Positions 7,721 to 15,889 are shown, counted from the first letter of the stretch. The stretch: DNA of 16,237 nt from an uncultured Coriobacteriaceae bacterium (GCA_900552365.1 URZP01000026.1:1-16237), one strand, 5' to 3'. A program made the numbers and translations. Notes: generated from the letters alone by a model not told the origin.

Positions 7721-8653
7721 ATGACGACCTCATTGAAAGATGTCGATAGCGCGGTCATGGTTGGCAAGCTTGCCGACATGAACGCTTTCCCTAAAGAGCA
7801 CAACGCCTGGGGTTATGCCTTCATGGCGAAGGACGGCAAGATCCATTACTGCCTAAGCGAGGAGTCCATGACCCTTCGCCGCATGCGCGATTCGCAGCGC
7901 GAGGCGGGCGTGCCCATGTCGCCGCTCGTTCAGTTCTCGGAGCGCGCCATCGTTCGCGACGAGGATTACGACGACTGGATTTACGTGCGCAAGCTTCGCT
8001 TGGCCGACTCCATCCGCAAAGACTACGGTCATGCGTTCTTCGATATCCAGAAGCGATTGATCGACGCGTCGTGCGACAGCCTGGCCCTGGACATTCTGCT
8101 TCCGTGGAAGGAAGAGATCACCGGTTATTTCGACGAAGCGTCGCTTGACCTATTCGAGGGTGTGCTGCACGAGGCAAGGCGCATGCGTCACATCACCGAC
8201 GAGCAGTACCGTGAGCTGGGTCGCTGGCTTAGGCAAGAGAAAAAGCAGTCCATTCCCGAATTGGGCGGCACCGGTTTGTATGCCCGTACGTTCCGCGGCA
8301 TTGCCTATAAGGACAACGGTCAGATCAAGTACTTGGTGAACGCGAATGCCGACGCGTTCTATGATCGCTATGACGAGCTTGACGAGCAGAACATCGATAA
8401 GACGCCTATCTATTCGTGCACGTTGCGTCATATCAACTCGATTCCGGGCGTGAAATGGCGTCAGGAGTTCCTTGAGTACCTGAAGGAGTATATGGACGAC
8501 GAGTATATGACTCGTATCGACGCGCTGAATGCGCTGCCCTCGTCGGTCCCCGTCGATCTTTGGGAAAAGTCTTTGACTCAGGCGGACGTGGAATGCTCCG
8601 AGCCTGCCCGCGAGGCCCTTCGCCACTGGGGCGCGCAGATGCGCATCGCCTAG
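7721..8653 (+). CDS. Uncharacterised 310-residue soluble protein, last gene of the GH3 operon
   Basis: It starts at ATG 7721, 3 nt after the ATPase stop, with GAGG and AGGAG-like sequence just upstream. The protein is charged and rich in Arg, Asp and Glu, with no membrane helix or signal peptide. I do not recognise a family. Two segments look related: GYAFMAKDGKIHYCLSEES near residue 31 and GIAYKDNGQIKYLVNANAD near 195. Each is followed by a basic/acidic stretch and then a proline-containing strand (VPMSPLVQF and DKTPIYSCT). This suggests an internal duplication of a small beta-rich unit separated by a helical middle region. Its position makes it a likely partner of the GH3 enzymes or the ATPase. 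Confidence 0.8.
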   Translation: MTTSLKDVDSAVMVGKLADMNAFPKEHNAWGYAFMAKDGKIHYCLSEESMTLRRMRDSQREAGVPMSPLVQFSERAIVRDEDYDDWIYVRKLRLADSIRKDYGHAFFDIQKRLIDASCDSLALDILLPWKEEITGYFDEASLDLFEGVLHEARRMRHITDEQYRELGRWLRQEKKQSIPELGGTGLYARTFRGIAYKDNGQIKYLVNANADAFYDRYDELDEQNIDKTPIYSCTLRHINSIPGVKWRQEFLEYLKEYMDDEYMTRIDALNALPSSVPVDLWEKSLTQADVECSEPAREALRHWGAQMRIA

Positions 8654-8675
8654 CGCGAATCGCCTGCAACCAACA

Positions 8676-8717
8676 AGAAAGCCGCTGCTCACCTATGGGC
8701 GGCGGCTTTCTGCTTTT
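8676..8717 (+). terminator. Terminator of the GH3 operon
   Basis: The perfect 10-bp arms AGAAAGCCGC (8676-8685) and GCGGCTTTCT (8702-8711) are followed by GCTTTT (8712-8717). It lies 22 bp after the last stop codon and clearly ends the five-gene transcript. Confidence 0.9.
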
Positions 8718-8779
8718 GCGGGGGCTCGTGCTTCCGGGGGTGTTGGATGGCAAAAGGGAGACCCTCCCCGAAAACGGAA

Positions 8780-8806
8780 CGGCCCGCCGGCAATGCCAGC
8801 GGGCCG
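8780..8806 (-). terminator. Probable terminator of the LysR gene
   Basis: The arms CGGCCCGC (8780-8787) and GCGGGCCG (8799-8806) pair perfectly, with an inner GGC/GCC pair closing a small loop. On the minus strand the hairpin lies 37 bp past the LysR stop and is followed by TTCCGTTTTC, an interrupted T-run. It could also back up the GH3 terminator on the plus strand. Confidence 0.65.
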
Positions 8807-8843
8807 AGTGTTCTTGCGTTGCGGGCTAAGTGGATTCTTCGCC

Positions 8844-9785
8844 TTACACCATGGACTGCAGCGAGTTGGTGAGTTCCAGCAGGTGCGCGTGTGGGTGCGA
8901 GGTGGGGTAGATGGCCGTGTGGTAGATGACGCCCGACGGCGATTCCTCTAGGTATTTCACCGTGAAGTGCTTGGGGTTGAACGCTTTCTGGAACACGGAG
9001 CGCGGCATAAGCGTGATAACGCCCAGCTCGCGCATTGCCTCGTGATGGAATGCGACGTTCGAGCCCGAGTACAGTGCGTTGGCGTTGCCGCTTGCCTTGC
9101 CGTAGCGCTTCACGTAGCGCTCCATAACTTCGTACGCTTTCTGGCGGTACACGATGTTCAAGGCCGTCCAGCCGTGAACCTTAAGGTCTTTGTGCGTGAT
9201 GGTCTCCTTTTTGGCTAAAGGGGACGAAGAAGACACGCAGCCAACAAGGCGGTCGGACAGCAGCAGGTTGTAGTGGAAGTCTTTTTCGCCGGCGTCGTTC
9301 CACTCTTTATAGAAGTACTCATCGTTCACGGTAAGAAGCGCAAGGTCGCATTTCCCCTCGCTGAGCGCGGGGAAGATCTCGTTGTACTCGACTTCTTCCA
9401 CGGTGATGCGGGTGCGCGGGTGCTTAGAGTGGAAGTTGGCGATGGCCTGAGGTAGCAGCAACGAGGCTAGCACCGAAGAAATGCAGATATGGATGGTCTC
9501 GGGTGCATCGGAATCGCCTTCGCCTTCCGTCGAGCTAAGGAATTCTTCATGCAGCGCATCGTATTGATCGATGAACGGGCTCATCTTGTTAAGGAACAGC
9601 TCGCCTTGCGGGGTGAGCGTGACGCCGAAGGGCGAGCGCACCAGAACGGTGGCGCCGATCTCGGCCTCAAGCTGCTGCATGCTTTTAGACAAGGCCTGCG
9701 GCGAGACGAAGAATCTGCTTGCGGTTTTCGATATGGAGTTGGTTTGGTTGATATCGCGCAGATAGCGCAGCTGATCAAGCCTCAT
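8844..9785 (-). CDS. LysR-family transcriptional regulator
   Basis: 313 residues read leftwards from ATG 9785. GAAGGGG sits a few bases before this ATG, so it is preferred over a TTG five codons upstream (9800). The N-terminus is a typical LysR winged helix-turn-helix: MRLDQLRYL, then the helix region around residues 17-38 (ISKTASRFFVSPQALSKSMQQLE) and LVRSPFGVTLTPQGELF. The rest is the effector-binding domain of the LysR family. The gene diverges from the phosphatase gene at 10073, so by the usual LysR logic it probably controls that gene or operon and itself. The ligand is unknown. Members usually bind small acids or metabolites of the pathway they regulate. Confidence 0.93.
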   Translation of the reverse strand: MRLDQLRYLRDINQTNSISKTASRFFVSPQALSKSMQQLEAEIGATVLVRSPFGVTLTPQGELFLNKMSPFIDQYDALHEEFLSSTEGEGDSDAPETIHICISSVLASLLLPQAIANFHSKHPRTRITVEEVEYNEIFPALSEGKCDLALLTVNDEYFYKEWNDAGEKDFHYNLLLSDRLVGCVSSSSPLAKKETITHKDLKVHGWTALNIVYRQKAYEVMERYVKRYGKASGNANALYSGSNVAFHHEAMRELGVITLMPRSVFQKAFNPKHFTVKYLEESPSGVIYHTAIYPTSHPHAHLLELTNSLQSMV

Positions 9786-9816
9786 AGCGCCCCTTCCCAA
9801 AGCGTTGAGACAGCTG

Positions 9817-9844
9817 TTTATTTAAGCCAGCACCCCTCATTCAA
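9817..9844 (-). promoter_or_regulatory. Candidate promoter of the LysR gene
   Basis: On the minus strand TTGAAT (9844-9839) and AATAAA (9822-9817) are separated by 16 bp, close to sigma-70 -35/-10 boxes. They lie about 30-60 bp upstream of the LysR start codon. Matches are partial. Confidence 0.35.
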
Positions 9845-9858
9845 AAATTGATAGGGGC

Positions 9859-9873
9859 ATCATTATTCATGAT
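9859..9873. promoter_or_regulatory. Candidate LysR box (T-N11-A)
   Basis: ATCAT-TATTC-ATGAT is a perfect 5-5-5 inverted repeat and satisfies the T-N11-A rule of LysR operators (T9860, A9872). It lies 74 bp upstream of the LysR start codon in the divergent region, where an autoregulatory site is expected. Confidence 0.5.
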
Positions 9874-10072
9874 TGTACGGCATAAAAAAGGGTAATAACA
9901 GCAGGAAGGGGGCTGCATGAATGGGGTACAACCAATCGTTGATAGGTGGTTCAATAACCGAAACCCATTGCTTATTCTCAATCCACTCCCTGCAAAGTAA
10001 AGTTGAACCATCGGTTAGGCGGTACGGCTTGTGCCGCTATTCGAATCGCATAGTGCGAAAGGAGAGAGGGAT

Positions 10073-12142
10073 ATGACCAAAGCAACTAAGGTCGCAGTGC
10101 TTGGCGTTGACGCAATGGACCCCAGGCTCACCCGTAAGTACATTGATATGGGCATCATGCCCAACACGAAGAAGATCCTCGAGATGGGCGCTGCTCGTCA
10201 GGACCTCATGCTCTTGGGTGCACTGCCTACGGTAACCCCGCCGCAGTGGACCACCCTTGCAACGGGTGCTTACCCCGAGACCCATGGCATCACCGCTTTC
10301 TATCGTCAGGGCGGCGATCTGGACATGGTCAACCTGAACTTCGACTCTACCAACTGCCATGCAGAGCAGCTGTGGAACGTCACCGCAGAAGCCGGTAAGA
10401 AGACGCTCGTTTGGCACTGGCCCGGCAGCGCTTGGCCTCCTTCGAGCGACAGCCCCAACCTCAGCGTTGTTGACGGCACCTCCCCGGGCGGCGTTAACAT
10501 GTCTTCCGCTCAGGTCGACGGCGAGTACATGGTCATGGCTTCCGAGAAGAACGAAGTCATCGAGTACCGCGCTGGCGCTATGACCGACGCTAAGGTTCCT
10601 TGCGTTGTTACCGGTCTTGGCGATGACGACAAGAAGAAGAAGCAGAAGTCCGGCGGCATGGCTTCTCTCATGCAGCGCAAGATGGACGACGGCTTCCGTC
10701 TGTACATCGTCAACCCCCACAAGGACGGCCAGGGCGGCTCCGACAAGATCCCTGCCGACGTTGCTTACTCCTCCATCAAGCCTGCTGCCAAGTGGACCAT
10801 CGACGTTCCGGCAGACGCTAAGGAATTCGTCCTGCTGATGAGCGGCGGCCTTATCCGTCGTAACTGCCTCATCCTGAAGGGCGAGGACGGCAAGTACGAT
10901 CACATCGCCATCTACAAGAACAAGCGCGCTGAAGAGCCGCTGGCTGTCATCCATAACCGCGAGTACGTCCGCGACATCGTTGATGACTGCGTCAAGGGCG
11001 ACGACATGATCAAGGCTACCCGCGACATGCGCGTTCTCGAGCTTGCTGAGGACGGCTCCAAGGTCCGCATGTGGGTTTCCGCTTCCATGAACATCGCTGC
11101 TGACATGATGTGGTCCCCCAAGAGCCTCTACAAGGAAATCGTCGAGAATGTCGGCTATCCTTCTCCTTGCTCCACCTTGGGCTTCGGTGACTTCGAGCTT
11201 ATTTACGACTGCATGCATCAGTGCTGGCAGCACGTTGCCGACTTCCAGGCCGACGCTCTGTGCTACCTCATGGAGAACGACGGCTACGAGGTTGTCTTCA
11301 GCCACTTCCATGCACCCGACCTGCAGAAGCACATGTTCATCCGCAACCTGAAGAAGGGCACGGAGAACGTCACGCCTGAGCAGTACGAGTTCATCATGCA
11401 GGCCATCTACAAGCAGATCGACAACTACTTCGCCAAGTTCATGCACTTCCTGGACGAGGGTTGGACCTTCTTCATCGTCTCCGACCATGCTCAGGTTTGC
11501 CCGAAGTGGGGTCTCCGCGGCCTCGGCGACACCGGCTGCAACGTCCAGATCATGGAGAAGCTCGGCTACACCGTCCGTGAGGTCAATCCCGAGACCGGCA
11601 AGAAGCGTCGTCGTCTCGACTGGACCAAGACTACTGCTGTCGCTAACCGCGAGATGCACATCTACCTGAACATCAAGGGCCGCAACCAGCACACCCTGCC
11701 TGACGGCACCGTCATCGACGGCCTTGTTGATCCCGCCGATCAGTACGAGCTCGAGGAGCAGATCATCACCGATCTGTACAACATCAAGGACGAGGAGTCC
11801 GGCAAGCGCATCATCGCTTGGGCTCTGCGTCGCAAGGATGCTGTGCCTCTGGGTCTCGGCGGCGAATACCCCGAGTGCGGCGACATCATCTACTGCATGG
11901 CTGAGGGCTACGAGCATGACCATGACGACTCCATGGCTACGTCCCTCGGTGAGTGCGACACCTCCGCCGGCCCGATCTTCATCGCAGCTGGCCCCGGCAT
12001 CAAGGAAGGCTGCACCACCAAGCGCGTTATCCGCCAGGTGGACGTTGCACCGACCATCGCAACCTGCATGGGTCTGCGTATGCCGCATGAGTGCGAGGGC
12101 GCACCCGCTTACCAGGTCATCGACCAAGAAGGCGTTTGCTAA
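10073..12142 (+). CDS. Alkaline phosphatase/nucleotide pyrophosphatase superfamily protein (paralogue B)
   Basis: 689 residues from ATG 10073, preceded by AAAGGAGAGAGGG; a GTG at 10031 has no good ribosome site. The full two-metal set of the NPP-type fold is visible: Asp13 (LGVDAMD), Thr55 as nucleophile in PTVTPPQWTTLATG followed by YPETHG, Asp416/His420 (DLQKH), Asp471/His472 (SDH) and probably His617. The last motif reads DHDD where the paralogues have DHG. A large region between the nucleophile and the DxxxH motif is much longer than in compact phosphatases and includes a Lys/Asp-rich stretch (DDDKKKKQKSGG, from residue 184). No signal peptide, so cytoplasmic action is likely. Codon choice is strongly restricted, hinting at high expression. 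Substrate unknown: phosphate mono- or diester, or another ester. Confidence 0.88.
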   Translation: MTKATKVAVLGVDAMDPRLTRKYIDMGIMPNTKKILEMGAARQDLMLLGALPTVTPPQWTTLATGAYPETHGITAFYRQGGDLDMVNLNFDSTNCHAEQLWNVTAEAGKKTLVWHWPGSAWPPSSDSPNLSVVDGTSPGGVNMSSAQVDGEYMVMASEKNEVIEYRAGAMTDAKVPCVVTGLGDDDKKKKQKSGGMASLMQRKMDDGFRLYIVNPHKDGQGGSDKIPADVAYSSIKPAAKWTIDVPADAKEFVLLMSGGLIRRNCLILKGEDGKYDHIAIYKNKRAEEPLAVIHNREYVRDIVDDCVKGDDMIKATRDMRVLELAEDGSKVRMWVSASMNIAADMMWSPKSLYKEIVENVGYPSPCSTLGFGDFELIYDCMHQCWQHVADFQADALCYLMENDGYEVVFSHFHAPDLQKHMFIRNLKKGTENVTPEQYEFIMQAIYKQIDNYFAKFMHFLDEGWTFFIVSDHAQVCPKWGLRGLGDTGCNVQIMEKLGYTVREVNPETGKKRRRLDWTKTTAVANREMHIYLNIKGRNQHTLPDGTVIDGLVDPADQYELEEQIITDLYNIKDEESGKRIIAWALRRKDAVPLGLGGEYPECGDIIYCMAEGYEHDHDDSMATSLGECDTSAGPIFIAAGPGIKEGCTTKRVIRQVDVAPTIATCMGLRMPHECEGAPAYQVIDQEGVC

Positions 12143-12145
12143 ATA

Positions 12146-12160
12146 GACTCTGAAAGAGTC
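12146..12160 (+). other. Small hairpin after paralogue B stop
   Basis: GACTC (12146-12150) and GAGTC (12156-12160) enclose a TGAAA loop right after the stop codon. It has no T-run. With the larger hairpin at 12177-12212 it may shape the mRNA between the two phosphatase genes. Confidence 0.35.
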
Positions 12161-12176
12161 AGGCCAATAGGCATTT

Positions 12177-12212
12177 ACCGGTGCGTGGGTTCGGGAGGTC
12201 CCGCGCACCGGT
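12177..12212 (+). other. Strong intercistronic RNA hairpin without T-run
   Basis: ACCGGTGCGTGGG (12177-12189) pairs over 13 positions with CCCGCGCACCGGT (12200-12212), with one G-T wobble and a 10-nt loop. What follows is TGCATATAGGG, not a T-run, so it is not a standard terminator. A role in mRNA processing, 3' protection of the upstream message or differential expression of the two genes is likely. Confidence 0.7.
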
Positions 12213-12252
12213 TGCATATAGGGCAAAGTTTGTACGAAAGGGAGGGTTTCGC

Positions 12253-14352
12253 ATGCTTCGATCGAAGGGTCTTTCCGAAAAGGTACTGCTTCTGGGCGTC
12301 GACGGCCTCGACCCCAAATTCACACGCGTCATGGTGGATGAGGGCCACATGCCCAACACCAAGAAGCTCATCGAGTGCGGCTCTGCGCGTCACGACCTCA
12401 AGCTTTTGGGCGGCGTGCCCACCATCACCCCGCCGATGTGGACCACGCTGGCCACGGGCGCATACCCCATGACGCACGGCGTCGAGGACTTCAACATCAC
12501 CAAGAAGGGCGAGCTTGACGTCAACTTCGCCGGCATCTACTCCACCAACGTTCACGCCGAGCCGCTGTGGAACATCACCGCTGAAGCCGGCAAGAAGACG
12601 CTTGTTTGGCACTGGCCCGGCGGCGCATGGCCTCCGACTAGCGACTCCGAGAACCTGATGGTCGTCGACGGCACCAGCCCGGGAGCTTTGGGCTTCGGCT
12701 ACGCTATGCGCGACGTCGAGGGAGTCATCTTCGCTTCCGAGAAGGCAACCAAGACCAAGTTCTACTACGGTGCTGCCCAGTTCACCGACGAGCTGACGGG
12801 CGACGACAAGGAAGTCAAGCGTTATCGGTCCGCTTTCGTCACGCCCACCCATCAGGATTACTGGGATGAGCTCTGGGAGGAGTTCAAGGCAAGCGTCGGC
12901 GAGTTCAACGGCTACGAGGCCAGGCAGGTTATGGACATGCGCGTCAACGTTCTTATGAACGATCGCGCTCAGATGGACGACCTGCACAAGTATCCCGGCA
13001 GCCTCACGCTTTCTCAGATAGTCGAGCCCGAGGGCTGGGCAAACGCCCCCGAAGGCGCCAAGGAGTTCACGTGGTTCCAGGTTATGGGCCATCTCCCCAA
13101 GCCGTGCCTCATCCTGAAGAACGAAGAGGGCAAGTACGACCGCATCGCCATCTACGCTTCCAAGGATGCGCCCGAGCCCATTCGCGTGGTCAAGGAAGGC
13201 GAGTTCGCCGTCAACGTTCCCGACTTCATGCCGCTTCCTACCGGTCAGCTTGAGAACGTCATTCGCAATATGCGCATTCTTGAGATTGCAGAAGATGGCT
13301 CGAGCCTGCGCGTGTGGTACTCTACCGCCTTCTCCGCAGACGACAAGCGCGTGTGGTGGCCTGGCTGGGTCTTCGACGAGTGCGTCGGCAAGTTCGGTCC
13401 TCCGGTTCCCACGGGAATGATCTCCAACGACTACAAGATCATGCGTGATTGCAACACCGTTCAGTGGCATATTGCGGGCAAGTGGCAGGCCGACTGCATC
13501 AACCACATGATCAAGGAACATGGCGTCGAGGTTGTCTTCAGCCATTATCACCTGGTTGACCTGAGTGGCCATACCTACATGAACGTCCTGAAGGACCGCT
13601 ACGACAGCCGTTACTCCGAGGAAGAGATCTACCAGCTGGCCGTTGGCACCTACGAGGCTTGCGACGAGTACGTGGGCGAGTTTCTGCACCTGTTGGACGA
13701 GGGTTGGACGATCTTCCTGTTCTCCGACCACGGCCTGGTTTGCCGTACTGGCGACTTCGATCCGCTGATCGGCGACAACTACAACGTGAACGTCGGCGTG
13801 CTTAGGCACCTTGGCTACACCGTCATGAAGAAGGACGAGTACGGCCATGACACCCCCGACATCGATTGGGAGAAAACCCGTGCCGTTCAGACCGGCTCGA
13901 ACGCCATCTTCGTGAACCTGAAGGGCCGCGACCGCTTCGGTATCGTCGATCCCGAGGAGAAGTGGGAGCTCGAGGAGCAGATCATCTCCGACTTGTACAG
14001 CTATCGCGATCCGTTCACGAACCATCGCGTTGTGGCTCTGGCCCTTCACAAGAAGGATGCCGTGCTGCTTGGCTTGGGCGGCGACTACACCAGTGGCGAC
14101 ATCGTCTTCTTCGTCGACCAGGCGTACGTCTACGACCATGGCGAGTCTCTCTCCACGGCCGAGGGTTACGCGAACACCTCCACCAGCCCGATCTTCATCG
14201 CAGCTGGCGCCGGTATCAAGGAAGGCTTCGAGATGAAGCTTTATCCTCGCGAGGTCGACCTTGCTCCGACGGCTGCGGCCCTGCTTGGTGTGCGTTTCCC
14301 CGCCGAGTGCGAGGGTGCTCCGGCCTACACGATCCTTACTGAGGAGCTGTAA
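12253..14352 (+). CDS. Alkaline phosphatase/nucleotide pyrophosphatase superfamily protein (paralogue C)
   Basis: 699 residues from ATG 12253, preceded by AAAGGGAGGG. A longer in-frame start at 12181 would fall inside the intercistronic hairpin and is rejected. The metal and catalytic residues are all present: Asp17 (LGVDGLD), Thr59 (PTITPPMWTTLATG), Asp436/His440 (DLSGH), Asp492/His493 (SDHG) and His629 (DHGES). The overall plan matches paralogue B from end to end, including the long middle insertion, but the insertion sequence is diverged. It resembles the truncated paralogue A more closely. It has no signal peptide. It probably forms an operon with paralogue B (110-bp gap containing hairpins), and a terminator follows. 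Substrate unknown. Confidence 0.88.
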   Translation: MLRSKGLSEKVLLLGVDGLDPKFTRVMVDEGHMPNTKKLIECGSARHDLKLLGGVPTITPPMWTTLATGAYPMTHGVEDFNITKKGELDVNFAGIYSTNVHAEPLWNITAEAGKKTLVWHWPGGAWPPTSDSENLMVVDGTSPGALGFGYAMRDVEGVIFASEKATKTKFYYGAAQFTDELTGDDKEVKRYRSAFVTPTHQDYWDELWEEFKASVGEFNGYEARQVMDMRVNVLMNDRAQMDDLHKYPGSLTLSQIVEPEGWANAPEGAKEFTWFQVMGHLPKPCLILKNEEGKYDRIAIYASKDAPEPIRVVKEGEFAVNVPDFMPLPTGQLENVIRNMRILEIAEDGSSLRVWYSTAFSADDKRVWWPGWVFDECVGKFGPPVPTGMISNDYKIMRDCNTVQWHIAGKWQADCINHMIKEHGVEVVFSHYHLVDLSGHTYMNVLKDRYDSRYSEEEIYQLAVGTYEACDEYVGEFLHLLDEGWTIFLFSDHGLVCRTGDFDPLIGDNYNVNVGVLRHLGYTVMKKDEYGHDTPDIDWEKTRAVQTGSNAIFVNLKGRDRFGIVDPEEKWELEEQIISDLYSYRDPFTNHRVVALALHKKDAVLLGLGGDYTSGDIVFFVDQAYVYDHGESLSTAEGYANTSTSPIFIAAGAGIKEGFEMKLYPREVDLAPTAAALLGVRFPAECEGAPAYTILTEEL

Positions 14353-14393
14353 TCGGGCTTCAATTCCGAAGCTTGACGGGCGGTAAGTTTTCA

Positions 14394-14428
14394 AGGGTCG
14401 CATCGCCTGGCGGTGCGACCCTCTTTTT
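14394..14428 (+). terminator. Terminator after phosphatase paralogue C
   Basis: AGGGTCGCA (14394-14402) and TGCGACCCT (14414-14422) pair perfectly, with further inner pairing, and are followed by CTTTTT (14423-14428). It separates the phosphatase operon from the MFS gene, which starts 31 bp later. Confidence 0.92.
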
Positions 14429-14458
14429 GCTCGAAACCGTACATGAAAGGAGGGCGCT

Positions 14459-15889
14459 ATGGATGCAGAAGCAGAAGCGTCTCGTTCAGGGAATCCGTTT
14501 TTGGATGCGCCTGAGGCTAAGAAGAAGACGACTTTGAAGGGCATTTACGTTGCTTTGATCGGAGCCGTTTGCTTCATGGCCGTGATTTCGACCATCCTGC
14601 CCGTTGCCGCCTTGGAGATCGGCGGTACTGACATTTATGCATTCACGTCAACGCTCAACTCTGTGGGCAGCGTCGTATTCATGCCGCTATGGGGCTACAT
14701 CGTTGCCCGAAAGCCCGCATGGAAGCGCCAGCTGTTCTGCGGCTCGATGGTCGTTGGCGTCATTTGCCTTTTGTTGTTCGCAACTGCGCAAAGCATGATG
14801 CTCGTCATTGTCACGGGGCCGTTTTATGGCGCCCTCAGTGCTGCGGTGTTCGTGCTGAGCTATTCGATGATCCGCGATATGTACGATGTGAAACAGGCCG
14901 GCTTGTACCTGGGCTTTTGCGGGGCCATCATGGCGGCCGGTGCGATTATCGGTCCTTTGATTGCCGGAGTCATCATTCAAGTGGCAGGGTGGCGCTGGGT
15001 TTGCCACTTGTTCTGGCCCATCATGCTGGTGGGTACGATGTTTGTGTGGTTCGGTTTGCGTGTGCCCGATGGTCAGGTCGAATATTTGGCGCACAAAGGC
15101 GGCTCGTTTGACGCGCTTGGCATGGCAAGTCTTGGCGTATGCTTGGGTTCGATTGCGACCATGCTTTCACTTGGCGTGAACTACGTTCCCTTCGGCAGCA
15201 CACCTTCCAATGTGATGATAGCGATGGCTGTGATTGCGGGCGCTCTTACCGTGTTTGCAATCAAACGCAAGGGAAACGATGCCATTATTCCGATGTCTGC
15301 TGTAAAAGACCGCGACACCATGTGCTTCACGTTGGCGAACATCTTCACCAACTTCTCGAATCTCGCTCCGTATTTCTTCTTGCCGACATTCGTGCTATAC
15401 GTGATGGGCGCTTCGGCCATCGAGGCTGCGCTTACGATTTCGGCGTTCACGATCCTGTCGCTGTTCTTGTCTCCGCTGATGGGCAAGCGCATCGGCGTTT
15501 CGGGAAATGCGCGCGGCGTTCTGATCCTGGGAACGGTTGCGCGAATCGTCGTCACGCTTATCTTGCTTGCTGTCTTAGTGCCTTCGGCGAATATCTGGGT
15601 GGTTTACGCCGTGTGCCTTTTGGGCGGTGTGGCCAGCGGCTCGTACGGTGCGGGGCTTTCTGCTGGTCCGCAGATTCAGCTGAAGCCCGAACTGCGCGTG
15701 CAAGGCAATTCCGTCATCCAAACGGGTCAGGCGGTTGGCAACTCTGTGGGTTTGGCGACGTATACCAGCATCATGGCGGTTTTCGGCGTTGCGCAAGGCA
15801 TGCATATCGCGCTGATCGTTTCGGCTGCGGCTGCGGTTATCGCGCTGTTGTGCGTGCTGGGGCTTTCGAAGCCGCGCGCGAAGGAGTAA
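14459..15889 (+). CDS. MFS transporter, probably a DHA2-like exporter
   Basis: 476 residues from ATG 14459, with AAAGGAGGG immediately upstream. After a hydrophilic N-terminal tail of about 27 residues come many hydrophobic helices. The antiporter motif C appears as GAIIGPLIAG (161-170), followed by GWRWVCHLFWP (177-187), a pattern typical of drug:H+ antiporters of the DHA2 type. The loop motif A is degenerate (WGYIVARKPAWKRQ). At 476 residues it is slightly short for a 14-helix member. It probably exports an organic compound, and it may be an uptake carrier instead. It lies just behind the phosphatase operon, but a terminator intervenes. It is convergent with a TetR-type regulator gene, the usual partner of such exporters. 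Confidence 0.87.
   Translation: MDAEAEASRSGNPFLDAPEAKKKTTLKGIYVALIGAVCFMAVISTILPVAALEIGGTDIYAFTSTLNSVGSVVFMPLWGYIVARKPAWKRQLFCGSMVVGVICLLLFATAQSMMLVIVTGPFYGALSAAVFVLSYSMIRDMYDVKQAGLYLGFCGAIMAAGAIIGPLIAGVIIQVAGWRWVCHLFWPIMLVGTMFVWFGLRVPDGQVEYLAHKGGSFDALGMASLGVCLGSIATMLSLGVNYVPFGSTPSNVMIAMAVIAGALTVFAIKRKGNDAIIPMSAVKDRDTMCFTLANIFTNFSNLAPYFFLPTFVLYVMGASAIEAALTISAFTILSLFLSPLMGKRIGVSGNARGVLILGTVARIVVTLILLAVLVPSANIWVVYAVCLLGGVASGSYGAGLSAGPQIQLKPELRVQGNSVIQTGQAVGNSVGLATYTSIMAVFGVAQGMHIALIVSAAAAVIALLCVLGLSKPRAKE

Larger units (their letters stand above)
9786..10072. promoter_or_regulatory. Divergent control region between the LysR gene and the phosphatase operon
   Basis: 287 bases with no gene. The left half is AT-rich. 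It contains a LysR-type T-N11-A palindrome (9859-9873), a possible LysR-gene promoter (9817-9844 on the minus strand), TAATAA at 9893-9898 as a weak -10 candidate for the rightward genes, CAATCGTTGAT at 9933-9943 (near copy of 1477-1487), and an inverted pair TAACCGA (9955-9961) / TCGGTTA (10011-10017). The start of the rightward transcript cannot be fixed by eye. Confidence 0.6.

Noticed and set aside
10037..12226. 729-codon minus-strand reading frame opposite phosphatase paralogue B
   Set aside because: It is an antisense shadow caused by the strongly biased codons of paralogue B, with no family motif and no suitable ribosome site.
12175..14544. 789-codon minus-strand reading frame opposite paralogue C
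   Set aside because: It is also a codon-bias shadow. It spans a terminator and the start of the MFS gene, both well supported on the plus strand.
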